Source: Marinicella marina
Lineage (GTDB): Bacteria; Pseudomonadota; Gammaproteobacteria; Xanthomonadales; Marinicellaceae
Length of the DNA: 64,000 nt
Reading direction: 5' to 3'
Assembly (NCBI RefSeq): GCF_030065545.1
Contig: NZ_JASJNC010000002.1
Span: forward strand, 186,001-250,000
Under the pieces are notes generated by a model that saw only the letters and a program-made list of their open reading frames with translations, made no database searches and had not been told where the DNA came from. The position numbers were made by a program, and so were the translations under genes. Positions within the stretch are counted from its first letter, which is position 1. Every line of letters begins with the position of its first letter. Positions 47,059 through 56,067 of the stretch are shown here, piece after piece.

Positions 47059-47697
47059 TTATAATTTAAATGTGTGTTGTTGTTCCGGCTGAGTCAGTTT
47101 CGCAACAACTGTGTCGAAATGTGATGAATATGCATCACTAGATTTATATACCCGGGCTTCCATGGTTGGTTCTTGACCGATGATGGCAAAAACTTTGCCG
47201 TCTTGGTTAAGCCAATCAAAGACAAAAGCAGGTAATTCCTCTAATGATCCCGTGATGACCACACAGTCATATTTTTGTACTGGTTTGAAGTTGAAAAAAT
47301 CTTCATTATCCAAAGTGACATTGTCTATGTGGTTTTCTTTCAATTTTTGTTTTGCGGCTTGAATAAATTCAGGCTGTATATCAATAGAATGGACATGGCT
47401 AACCAAGCGACTCAACAGGGCGGTTACATAGGCACTGCCAGTACCTACTTCCAACACCAAATCGCCTTTATCCAAATCCAGCGCTTGCAGCATTTTGCCT
47501 TCAACCACTGGTTTCATCATGCTCATGCCGTGACCGATTGGTAATGCCATGTCGGCAAAAGCCAATTTCCTCTGTGGTACTTGCACAAACTCCTCTCTTT
47601 GCACATTGAGCATGGCATTGAGGATGTCTTTGTTAATCACGTCCCAAGAACGCACCTGTTGCTTGACCATGTTGTGTCTTGCTGTATCAAAATTCAT
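47059..47697 (-). CDS. pcm: Protein-L-isoaspartate O-methyltransferase family protein
   Basis: A 212-residue Rossmann methyltransferase: LEVGTGSAYVTALLSRL (motif I, SAM binding), VHSIDIQPEFIQAAK, NVTLDNEDFFNF and YDCVVITGSLEELP. This group, located before tolC, differs from the classic surE-pcm repair enzyme, and its substrate is less certain. The ATG is at 47697. It is divergent from rsmG with 121 bases between. Confidence 0.85.
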   Translation of the reverse strand: MNFDTARHNMVKQQVRSWDVINKDILNAMLNVQREEFVQVPQRKLAFADMALPIGHGMSMMKPVVEGKMLQALDLDKGDLVLEVGTGSAYVTALLSRLVSHVHSIDIQPEFIQAAKQKLKENHIDNVTLDNEDFFNFKPVQKYDCVVITGSLEELPAFVFDWLNQDGKVFAIIGQEPTMEARVYKSSDAYSSHFDTVVAKLTQPEQQHTFKL

Positions 47698-47818
47698 GTA
47701 TTAATTCGCCTTTTTTGTTATGATGTGGCTGTCTGATCTTGCCGGTGTTTCCCGCAGAGCTGTGTATAATTAGCTTACTGATTATCAGCACCAAATCATG
47801 GGTTAAAAGTCACATTTT

Positions 47819-48472
47819 ATGATATTTTCTTCAATGAACGAAGCCAAATTAATAAAGTTACAAACTAATAAGCTGATAGCAGGTATGGAAATGTTGGCGT
47901 TGGATGTGGATAAAGCACCGACCATTATGTCTTACTTGCAGTTATTGCAGAAGTGGAATAAAGCCTATAACCTCACAGCCATTAAACAATTAGACGAGAT
48001 GGTGACACACCATGCTTTAGATGCATTGGCCGTGATTAAATACTTTACAGGTCAACGGGTTGTCGACGTTGGTACTGGTGGTGGTATACCTGGTTTTTTG
48101 CTTGCGATCATGTGCCCTGAGAAATCTGTGACCTTATTAGATGCAGTGGGTAAGAAGGCCAGATTCATGCGGCAAGTTAAGCGTGAATTGACACTTTCTA
48201 ATGCCGAAGTTGTGCACAGTCGTGTGGAAAATTATTTTCCTGAAGAAAAATTTGATGTGGTAACATCACGAGCTTTTTCAGAGATGGGGCAATTTTTGTC
48301 CATTTCGTCCCACTTGGTTACCAATGATGGGATTTTTCTGGCCATGAAAGGACCACGGCCAGAACCGCTGCATGCAGATTTGCCTTTTGAGCAGAATGCT
48401 TGTTGGGACATTGATGTACCTTTTTTGGCAGAACAAAGAAAGTTATATCGATTCAAAAAAACAACTAGATAA
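47819..48472 (+). CDS. rsmG: 16S rRNA (guanine527-N7)-methyltransferase
   Basis: A 217-residue protein, usual GidB length. Motifs: LQKWNKAYNLTAIK, HHALDALAV, VVDVGTGGGIPGFLLAIMCP (SAM binding), LLDAVGKKARFMRQV, and VTSRAFSEMGQFL. It methylates G527 of 16S rRNA. The start is ATG 47819, with ATG 47834 an alternative. It stands directly before parA-parB, the classic gidB-soj-spo0J arrangement; mnmG is not present upstream. Confidence 0.96.
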   Translation: MIFSSMNEAKLIKLQTNKLIAGMEMLALDVDKAPTIMSYLQLLQKWNKAYNLTAIKQLDEMVTHHALDALAVIKYFTGQRVVDVGTGGGIPGFLLAIMCPEKSVTLLDAVGKKARFMRQVKRELTLSNAEVVHSRVENYFPEEKFDVVTSRAFSEMGQFLSISSHLVTNDGIFLAMKGPRPEPLHADLPFEQNACWDIDVPFLAEQRKLYRFKKTTR

Positions 48473-48479
48473 CCACATT

Positions 48480-49253
48480 ATGGTAGAAAAAAAACACAAA
48501 ATCATTGCAGTTGCCAATCAAAAAGGTGGTGTGGGTAAAACCACAACCACGGTTAATTTGGCAGTTGGACTGTCCCAGTTGGGCAAAAAAATCCTGCTGA
48601 TTGATCTTGACCCACAAGGCAACGCCACCATGGCCTGCGGTGCCGACTCCAGAGATTTAAAACTGTCTGCTTGCGAACTGTTGATGGATGAGTGTGAGGC
48701 CAGCGATGCCATCATGCCATTTGATGCTTTGGATTTGATTGGTTCTAATACCGACCTGACTGCTGCAGAATTACAAATGATGGATTACGAAGAACCACAA
48801 AGCATCCTGCAACAAAAGCTCAGTGAAGTCGCTACAAATTATGATTTTGTACTGATTGATTGTCCGCCGTCCTTAAGCATATTGACAGTCAATGCTTTGA
48901 CGGCTGCGCACAGTGTATTGATTCCTATGCAATGCGAGTACTATGCCCTGGAAGGTCTGACTTCTCTATTGGACACCATCGAAAGGGTCAAACAGACCAC
49001 CAATCCTAACTTACAAATAGAGGGCTTGTTGCGCACCATGTTTGATGGTCGCAATAACTTGGCCAATGATGTGGCAGCCCAAATTCATGAGCATTTTGGA
49101 GACAAGGTTTTCTCCACAGTGGTTCCCAGAAACGTGAAAGTGGCAGAAGCCCCGAGTTTTGGTCAATCGGCCATAGAGTATGACCAAATGTCACGTGGAG
49201 CAGTTGCCTATAAAGGTTTGGCCAGTGAATTATTAAGGAGAAACCATGGTTGA
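48480..49253 (+). CDS. parA: Chromosome partitioning ATPase ParA (Soj)
   Basis: A 257-residue protein. Deviant Walker A ANQKGGVGKTTTTVNLAVGL near residue 12, DLDPQGNAT and FVLIDCPPSLS define the ParA/Soj group. It is a DNA-binding ATPase that moves ParB-parS complexes. The ATG at 48480 gives MVEKKHKIIAVANQKGG; the frame extends upstream into rsmG but that extension is not homologous. It overlaps parB by 8 bases. Confidence 0.97.
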   Translation: MVEKKHKIIAVANQKGGVGKTTTTVNLAVGLSQLGKKILLIDLDPQGNATMACGADSRDLKLSACELLMDECEASDAIMPFDALDLIGSNTDLTAAELQMMDYEEPQSILQQKLSEVATNYDFVLIDCPPSLSILTVNALTAAHSVLIPMQCEYYALEGLTSLLDTIERVKQTTNPNLQIEGLLRTMFDGRNNLANDVAAQIHEHFGDKVFSTVVPRNVKVAEAPSFGQSAIEYDQMSRGAVAYKGLASELLRRNHG

Positions 49254-50166
49254 TGAATCCCCAAAAAAAAAGCTAACTAAGAAAAAAACCACCAAGAAAA
49301 AAGTGTTAAGAAAAAGCACCTTGGGTCGTGGTTTAGATGCGCTGTTGGGTAGCCGCAGTGAACAAGAGTCAAACCCTCAGCATAACGACAGTGAGCTACA
49401 ATCTTTGGGTATTGAACAACTGCAGCCTGGCCAGTACCAACCTCGTAGCATCATGGATCAAGATAAATTACAAGAGTTGGCAGATTCTATCGAGTCCCAA
49501 GGCATTGTCCAGCCCATAGTGGTAAGAAAGATAACTGCCACCAAGTATGAAATCATCGCTGGTGAGCGACGTTGGCGAGCGGCGCAATTGGCCAAACTGT
49601 CTGAAGTGCCAGTGTTGGTGAAACAAGTCAATGACCAACAAACCATTGCGATGGCATTGATTGAAAACATCCAACGAGAGGACTTGAATCCACTAGAGGA
49701 GGCCTTGGCGTTGGCTCGTTTGATCGAAGAATTTGATATCACCCACGCTCAAGCAGCTGAGGCTGTGGGCCGATCTCGAGTGGCGGTGAGTAATTTGTTG
49801 CGCCTGTTGGAGCTTTCCTCAAAAGTCAAAGACATGCTCAATGATGGCTTGTTGGAAATGGGACACGCAAGGTGTTTGCTGCCTTTGGCGGCTGAGCAAC
49901 AACACCAAGCAGCCAAAGAAATAGCCAATAAGAAGCTTTCTGTCAGACAGGCTGAGGCTTTGGTTAAAAACATCACCAGCCCCAAAACCACAACTGGCCA
50001 GGAGAAGACATCAAAAGGCGCTGACATCACTCGACTGGAACAAAATTTATCTGAGCAATTGTGTGCTCAGGTGGAAATACAGCATAAAGCCAAAGGTAAA
50101 AGTAAGTTGGTGATTCATTACCATGGAGCCGATGAGTTAGAAGGAATTTTGGCGCGCTTAAAATAA
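49246..50166 (+). CDS. parB: Chromosome partitioning protein ParB (Spo0J)
   Basis: A 306-residue protein: a Lys-rich N-terminus ending in STLGRGLDALLG, the CTP-binding ParB/Srx domain (QLQPGQYQPRSIMD, GERRWRAAQLA), a helix-turn-helix (ITHAQAAEAVGRSRVAVSNLL) quoted in part only, and a C-terminal dimer domain. It loads at parS and spreads as a sliding clamp. AAGGAG precedes the ATG at 49246. I did not spot a parS-like TGTTTCACGTGAAACA in the window. Confidence 0.96.
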   Translation: MVDESPKKKLTKKKTTKKKVLRKSTLGRGLDALLGSRSEQESNPQHNDSELQSLGIEQLQPGQYQPRSIMDQDKLQELADSIESQGIVQPIVVRKITATKYEIIAGERRWRAAQLAKLSEVPVLVKQVNDQQTIAMALIENIQREDLNPLEEALALARLIEEFDITHAQAAEAVGRSRVAVSNLLRLLELSSKVKDMLNDGLLEMGHARCLLPLAAEQQHQAAKEIANKKLSVRQAEALVKNITSPKTTTGQEKTSKGADITRLEQNLSEQLCAQVEIQHKAKGKSKLVIHYHGADELEGILARLK

Positions 50167-50320
50167 TAAATCAGGCGACAAAAACAGCTGACTCTGGGTG
50201 CTTTCAAACAAGCGTTTAAAAAAATTGAATTTATTAGCCTGTGAAATCCCAGAATTGCTTGATTTTCTGGTTTTTAAAGGTTAAGGTTTGGCACCAATTT
50301 TTCTATTGAACAGTATCCAC

Positions 50321-52069
50321 ATGACAACAACCAACCAAGTCTTGGCCGATTGGGTCAAAGAAGTTGCTGAGCTGACTCAACCTGATCAAATTTACTGGTG
50401 TGATGGCACCGCAGCCGAAGAGCAAAAATTCAATGACATGTTGCTCGCAGACGGCACCTATAAAAAACTCAACGAAGAAACCCACCCCAATTGTTTTCTA
50501 CACTTATCTGATCCACAGGACGTTGCACGGGTTGAACACCTGACCTTTATATGTACCGAAAAAGAGGCGGATGCTGGCCCCAATAATCATTGGATGGCGC
50601 CACAAGATGCCCACCAAAAAATAGACGACCTGTTCGCAGGTTGTATGCAAGGGCGCACCATGTACGTCATTCCTTATTGCATGGGCCCAATTGATTCACC
50701 GATCTCTCGCTGTGGGGTGGAAATCACTGACAGTGCCTACGTGGTTCAAAACATGCGCTTAATGACTCGCATGGGCAGTGATGCGTTGGCCAGAATTGAA
50801 CGTGAAGGTGGTTTTGTCAAAGGATTACATTCAACCGGTGAGTTGGATCCTGATCGACGATTTATCATGCACTTTCCTGAAGAATTGGCTATCAAAAGTT
50901 ACGGCTCAGGTTATGGTGGTAATGCTTTGTTAGGTAAGAAATGTCATGCATTGAGGATTGCATCCTACCAAGCCAAAACCGAAGGCTGGTTGGCGGAACA
51001 CATGTTGATATTGGGCATCAAAACACCTGCAGGTAAACAGCATTATGTGGCTGCTGCTTTCCCTTCAGCATGTGGTAAAACCAATCTGGCCATGTTGATT
51101 CCACCTGAGGGCTATGTCAAGGATGGCTGGGAAATCAGCACCGTGGGTGACGACATTTGTTGGATGCGACCTGGAGAAGATGGCCGTCTGTGGGCAATCA
51201 ATCCTGAGGCTGGCTTTTTTGGTGTGGCCCCAGGCACAGCCAAAGCAACCAACCCCAACGCCCTCAAGATGTTGTACAAAGACACTATTTTCACCAATGT
51301 GGCCGAAACCGAAGATGGACAGCCATGGTGGGAAGGTTTGGATGACCGCACACCAAAAACTGATTGGCAAGGTCGACCGTTTGATCCAGCCAACGGCCCA
51401 GCAGCACATCCAAACTCACGTTTTACTGTTTCAGCCAAACGCTGTCCCAGTTATTCACCTGAATCTGAAGCAGCAGCAGGTGTACCAATTGATGCCATTA
51501 TCTTTGGTGGTCGTCGTGCTTCATTGGTACCTTTGGTGGCTGAGGCCAAGAGTTGGGACCATGGTGTTCTGATGGGTGCCACTGTGGCCTCGGAAACCAC
51601 TGCAGCTGCAACTGGAGCAGTGGGTGTGGTAAGGCGAGACCCCATGGCCATGAAACCATTCTGTGGTTATAACTTTGGCGATTATTGGGCCCATTGGGTT
51701 GCGATGCAAGAAAAAGCCAATCACCTACCAAAGGTGTTTACGGTCAACTGGTTCAGAAAAGACGATCAAGGTAAATTCATGTGGCCAGGATTTGGCGAAA
51801 ACATGCGTGTATTAGAGTGGATCATTGGTCGTTGCCAAGGTGAACTCAGTGCCACCGAGACAGCCATTGGTCATTTGCCCTCAAAAGATGACATCAACAC
51901 CGACAATTTAGACATGGACATGAATGTTTTAGAAGATTTGTTGGCGGTAGATGCAGCTGGCTGGAAAAGTGAAGCCGAATCGGTAGAAGCATTTCTCTCA
52001 GAATACGGCAATCGTGTGCCGAAAGCGCTTTTTGATCAATTAAAACAACTGCAATCACAATTGGCTTGA
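50321..52069 (+). CDS. pckG: Phosphoenolpyruvate carboxykinase (GTP)
   Basis: A 582-residue protein of the GTP-dependent class, not the ATP class usual in enterobacteria. It converts oxaloacetate to phosphoenolpyruvate in gluconeogenesis. Motifs: YCMGPIDSPISRCGVEITDS, PSACGKTNLAML (active-site Cys loop near residue 250), VGDDICWM, FFGVAPGT, and AGVPIDAIIFGGRR. The ATG at 50321 gives MTTTNQVLADWV; the frame from 50288 adds 11 residues. The 154-base gap after parB shows no terminator or obvious RNA. Confidence 0.97.
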   Translation: MTTTNQVLADWVKEVAELTQPDQIYWCDGTAAEEQKFNDMLLADGTYKKLNEETHPNCFLHLSDPQDVARVEHLTFICTEKEADAGPNNHWMAPQDAHQKIDDLFAGCMQGRTMYVIPYCMGPIDSPISRCGVEITDSAYVVQNMRLMTRMGSDALARIEREGGFVKGLHSTGELDPDRRFIMHFPEELAIKSYGSGYGGNALLGKKCHALRIASYQAKTEGWLAEHMLILGIKTPAGKQHYVAAAFPSACGKTNLAMLIPPEGYVKDGWEISTVGDDICWMRPGEDGRLWAINPEAGFFGVAPGTAKATNPNALKMLYKDTIFTNVAETEDGQPWWEGLDDRTPKTDWQGRPFDPANGPAAHPNSRFTVSAKRCPSYSPESEAAAGVPIDAIIFGGRRASLVPLVAEAKSWDHGVLMGATVASETTAAATGAVGVVRRDPMAMKPFCGYNFGDYWAHWVAMQEKANHLPKVFTVNWFRKDDQGKFMWPGFGENMRVLEWIIGRCQGELSATETAIGHLPSKDDINTDNLDMDMNVLEDLLAVDAAGWKSEAESVEAFLSEYGNRVPKALFDQLKQLQSQLA

Positions 52070-52096
52070 GACAATAAACCGCTTCAAGAAAGTGCG

Positions 52097-52128
52097 CAAA
52101 GGTCTTGAATTTTCAAGACCTTTTTTTT
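52097..52128 (+). terminator. Terminator after pckG
   Basis: AAGGTCTTGAA and TTCAAGACCTT pair closely around a short loop and run into eight Ts. Confidence 0.92.
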
Positions 52129-52323
52129 GTGCCAACTTCCATCATCCAACAGGCTGTTTGCTATTCCGGTTTTTATGTGACAAATGTGACCAAACTGACA
52201 CATATCGGTGCTAATATACGCGCAAAAATAACCCAACACAAACATTCAAGCGTGCCTGATTAGTTAGCTACACCAGGTGATGTTGGTTATGTTGGTTTGA
52301 ATAATTCGAGGTAAGAGGTAAAA

Positions 52324-55300
52324 ATGAAATTGAATAAAATAGTGTTAACCAGTGTGTTGGCAACGGGATTGATACCAACAGCAGGTGCTGTTGATTTATT
52401 GGTTGAGTCATTTGAAACAGACGGCAGTACCCTGACCGGCGATGGCAGGTACGTCAGTACATCAGAATTCAATGATGGTGTGAATGACCATTGGGCCAGA
52501 ACGGATGGTTCCGACATCAGTAATGTCTCAGGTCCTTACACCGGGTTTGATGGCACTTTTTTCTGGGCTGCTGAAGACATCAATGACAACGGTGGCAATG
52601 GGCTGTCTGAACAAACCATAGAGTTCGTTGACATCAATATTTCAGGATTTGATAATTTATCATTCAGCGGTTTATTTGGCGCTGGTAATACCAATGGGGC
52701 AGGTGCCAGTAATTATGACATCAGTGACCCAACAGTCATTGAATACCGCATTGATGGCTCAGGAGCTGACCCTTACACGGCTGGTGTCTGTTTTGCCTAT
52801 CAAAATAATGGTGATGATTTCAATGAACCTTATGGTTTAGATGCTGATTGCAATGGCGAGGCCGATGCCCCATTTGTACAATTGACTCCTGCGATGCAGG
52901 GTTTTGGGTTTAACATTCCGGCCACAGGTAATACCTTGGATTTGAGGATTTCAGTCACTGTTGATTCAGGCAGCGAAGAATTTGCTTTCGATGATTTCAC
53001 TCTTACTGGAGATGCTACTGGGGTTGACACCCCCCCAGCCGTCACAACGACCTCGCCGATTGATGCTGCTGTTGATGTGGCCATTGACAGCAATGTGTTG
53101 ATTAACTTCAATGAATCTGTTGATATTTTGGCCAATGCCGTTACTATTGATTGTGCCAGCAGTGGCGTGCAAAATTTCCCTGTTGTGGTCGCAAATGATG
53201 TGACCTCGTTGGATATTGATGCCAATGATTTTGCCAACTCAGAGCTTTGTACTGTTACCGTGAACCAAAATTTAGTGGTAGACAGAGATGACATCCCCGA
53301 TACGATGGCGGCTGATTTTGTGTTCTCATTCACAACTGTTGCTGACTTGCCGCCAGAGGTATCATCAACAGCCCCCGCTGATGGTTCATTTGGTTTCGAT
53401 AATACGGCCAACATCAGCATTGACTTCTCCGAGGTCATTGATGCAAGTGCAAACGCCGTGACTTTGACCTGTTCATCGACTGGTTCAGTGAGTTTTACCG
53501 GTTTGCCGGTTGATGATTCAAGCACTATCGTACTTGATCCAACGGTTGATTTAACTGACAGTGAAACTTGTGATCTGACTGTGTTGGCTGCTGAAGTGGT
53601 AGACAATGATGGCACGGCAGACAATATGGCTGCCGACGTTGCGGTATCATTCATTGTTGGATTTCCTGTTGCTGAGGTTTTTGAAATACAAGGCGCAGGC
53701 ATGACCAGTCCATTTGTCGGCGTTACGGTGACTTCAAATAACAACATAGTGACAGCCTTGGATACCAATGGCTTTTACTTCCAAACACCTGATGATCGTG
53801 ATGATGGTGTGCTTGCCACTTCAAACGGCATGTTCATCTTCACCGGTGGTGCACCAACTGTAGCAGTCGGAGATTTGGTTAACATCACTGCTGAAGTGAC
53901 TGAGTTTTTTGACTCAACTCAATTCACCAACCCAAGTACCCAACAAATCACTGTTGTCAGCAATGGCAACCCTCTGCCGACTCCACTGATCCTGGACGAT
54001 ACCTTTCCTTCTAATGATCCAACAGTTTTTGATTGTGGTGATGAAGCCTTAGAAAGGGAGTGTCTGGAAGGCATGTATTTCGAAATGCCACAAGGCTTTA
54101 TCAGTGCAGCGTCTGTTGGTTTTTTTGGCAGTGATCGTGGTGATGTGTTTGTCAGAGCGGGAAGTGCGCGAGCCGAACGTGAACCTGGCATCGAATTCCC
54201 AGGTCTGCCTGGTTTGCCGGTATTTGATGGCAACCCCGAGCTGATCGAAATGAGTGTCGAAGCCCTGGGCTTACCGTTCCAAGACTTCAGCGCAGGCACT
54301 GAAATTTCTGCCAAAGGGGTGATCGGTTTTGGATTTGGTGATTATGAGTTACAGCCATCGGAATTGATTGTGCTGAATGAAAATGTCATCCCAGGTGCTG
54401 TACGTGATGCCGTCGGTGATGAAGTGACTGTCGCTTCAGCCAACATCCGCCGTTTCTTTAACGATGTCAATGACCCAGGTGAGGAGGATGATGACCAGTT
54501 GGAAGACCCTCAGGTTTATGCCGATAGACTGGTTAAAATCAGTCGTTACTTGGTTGATGACATGAAATCACCAGTGATCATTGCCTTGCAAGAAATTGAG
54601 AACCGCGACGTCTTGTTAGATTTGGTCGCAGAGATCAACGCCTATGGCGGCCCTGCCTACATTCCCTTATTAATTGAGGGCAATGACCAAGGTGGCATAG
54701 ATGTGGCTTACATGTACCAATCAGGCCGTTTGAGTGGCATCACTTTGACTCAACTGGGTAAAGATGAGTTGAATGACTTTGATGGCTCCTTACTGCATGA
54801 CAGGCCACCTTTGCGCTTAGAAGCTGATGTGTTGTTGGCCGAAGGTTCACTGCCATTGAATTTACTCAACGTACATTTGCGTTCACGTGGCAGCATCGAT
54901 GACAACACCGAAGGGGACCGGGTTCGCAACAAGCGTTTGAACCAAGCCAACTCGGTAGCTGCAATGGCAGAGGACATTTTATTGGAAGACCCTGAAAAAT
55001 CTCTGTATGTTTTAGGTGACTTCAACGCCTTCCAGTTCACTGATGGTTATGTTGATGTGGTCGGACAAATCACTGGTGAGGCTGTAGAGGAAGATAATTT
55101 GTTGTGGGCAGAGCCAGTATTGGTTGACACACCGTTGACGCAAGCGGTACAAACTTTACCAGCTAATCAGCAGTATTCGTTTGTTTTCGGTGGCAGCGCG
55201 CAGATTCTGGACAATGCACTGACTAATGATATTGGTTTGATGAATTTAAGAGACATTCAATTTGTCAGAGGCCAAGCGGATGCCACTATCAATTTCGAAG

Positions 55301-55398
55301 AAGATGCTGCCACGACCTTGCGATCAACAGATCATGATGGTTTTGTGTTGTACCTCCTTGAAGACAATGACTTGATCTTTGAAGATGGCTTCGAATAA
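52324..55398 (+). CDS. Large secreted endonuclease/exonuclease/phosphatase-family protein (ExeM-like)
   Basis: A 1024-residue protein: signal peptide (about 1-22), an N-terminal beta domain (to about 230), two Big_5-type Ig-like domains from about 236 (PPAVTTTSPIDAAVDV) and 343 (PPEVSSTAPADGS), an OB-like segment near 452-690, then an EEP catalytic domain from about 700. Catalytic motifs are SANIRRFFND, ALQEIENRDV, GGIDVAYMY, LNVHLRSRG, LGDFNAF and STDHDGF. The tail is DNDLIFEDGFE. It is probably an extracellular nuclease that frees phosphate and nucleosides from DNA. AGAGG precedes the ATG. 254 bases upstream hold the pckG terminator and otherwise nothing clear. Confidence 0.88.
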   Translation: MKLNKIVLTSVLATGLIPTAGAVDLLVESFETDGSTLTGDGRYVSTSEFNDGVNDHWARTDGSDISNVSGPYTGFDGTFFWAAEDINDNGGNGLSEQTIEFVDINISGFDNLSFSGLFGAGNTNGAGASNYDISDPTVIEYRIDGSGADPYTAGVCFAYQNNGDDFNEPYGLDADCNGEADAPFVQLTPAMQGFGFNIPATGNTLDLRISVTVDSGSEEFAFDDFTLTGDATGVDTPPAVTTTSPIDAAVDVAIDSNVLINFNESVDILANAVTIDCASSGVQNFPVVVANDVTSLDIDANDFANSELCTVTVNQNLVVDRDDIPDTMAADFVFSFTTVADLPPEVSSTAPADGSFGFDNTANISIDFSEVIDASANAVTLTCSSTGSVSFTGLPVDDSSTIVLDPTVDLTDSETCDLTVLAAEVVDNDGTADNMAADVAVSFIVGFPVAEVFEIQGAGMTSPFVGVTVTSNNNIVTALDTNGFYFQTPDDRDDGVLATSNGMFIFTGGAPTVAVGDLVNITAEVTEFFDSTQFTNPSTQQITVVSNGNPLPTPLILDDTFPSNDPTVFDCGDEALERECLEGMYFEMPQGFISAASVGFFGSDRGDVFVRAGSARAEREPGIEFPGLPGLPVFDGNPELIEMSVEALGLPFQDFSAGTEISAKGVIGFGFGDYELQPSELIVLNENVIPGAVRDAVGDEVTVASANIRRFFNDVNDPGEEDDDQLEDPQVYADRLVKISRYLVDDMKSPVIIALQEIENRDVLLDLVAEINAYGGPAYIPLLIEGNDQGGIDVAYMYQSGRLSGITLTQLGKDELNDFDGSLLHDRPPLRLEADVLLAEGSLPLNLLNVHLRSRGSIDDNTEGDRVRNKRLNQANSVAAMAEDILLEDPEKSLYVLGDFNAFQFTDGYVDVVGQITGEAVEEDNLLWAEPVLVDTPLTQAVQTLPANQQYSFVFGGSAQILDNALTNDIGLMNLRDIQFVRGQADATINFEEDAATTLRSTDHDGFVLYLLEDNDLIFEDGFE

Positions 55399-55422
55399 TT
55401 AAAAGCTGCGTTTAAAAACAAT

Positions 55423-55451
55423 AAAGCCTGTGCCAATGCACGGGCTTTTTT
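55423..55451 (+). terminator. Terminator between the nuclease gene and rimI
   Basis: AAAGCCTGTGC pairs with GCACGGGCTTT around CAAT with one mismatch and is followed by Ts; it sits between the two convergent genes. Confidence 0.88.
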
Positions 55452-55456
55452 GTGAT

Positions 55457-55996
55457 TCAAAGATTCACTTTTCTTGACATGATGAGGGCATGCTCTTTGA
55501 TTTTTTGACCCGATGCGTCGATGTATTGGTAATAATGTTTCCGCGTTCCAATTTGCTTAAAATGAAACTTTTCATACAAATTGATGGCGGCTTGGTTACT
55601 GGCTCTGACTTCCAGCCAAATATTTTTGGCGTGGTTGATGCGGCTGATTAATAACAGGCGTTGTAGTAGTTGGCTGGCGATGTTTTGGCGTTGTAAAACA
55701 GGGTTAACGCTGATGTTCAATAAATTGGATTCCTCAAACCCAATCATCAAAAAAGCATAACAAGCAATTTCATTGGGTTTGGTAGAAACGGTGCCTTTGA
55801 TGCATTGGTATCCGGCTTGCTGACAATCCTGCATGACCTTCAGTGGCCATGGGTTGGGGTATGTCTGGTTTTCAATGGCCATGATTTGTGGCCAATCATC
55901 TGCTGTTATTTTTGAAAAAATAATATTATTTTTCAATGTCTTGTCAGGTTTATATGAAGCGTTAAGTATACAATGATGAAAGAATTGTATTATCAT
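55457..55996 (-). CDS. rimI: Ribosomal protein S18-alanine N-acetyltransferase-like GNAT
   Basis: A 179-residue frame. The GNAT core starts at about residue 28 (SKITADDWPQIMAIENQTYP) with the RimI-like NPWPLKVMQDC, NLLNISVNPVLQRQNIASQL (acetyl-CoA site), WLEVRASNQAAINLYEKFHF and YYQYIDASGQKIKEHALIM. It would acetylate the S18 N-terminus. The 20-30 residues before the core are unlike the family, and a TTG at 55936 may be the true start. In many genomes rimI follows tsaB; here mgtE separates them. Confidence 0.82.
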   Translation of the reverse strand: MIIQFFHHCILNASYKPDKTLKNNIIFSKITADDWPQIMAIENQTYPNPWPLKVMQDCQQAGYQCIKGTVSTKPNEIACYAFLMIGFEESNLLNISVNPVLQRQNIASQLLQRLLLISRINHAKNIWLEVRASNQAAINLYEKFHFKQIGTRKHYYQYIDASGQKIKEHALIMSRKVNL

Positions 55997-56067
55997 ATAT
56001 ATGACTTTTTAATGCGCAAATAATTGCCGAATTTCAGCAAGATTGCTGTTTGATAACTGAGAGAATC

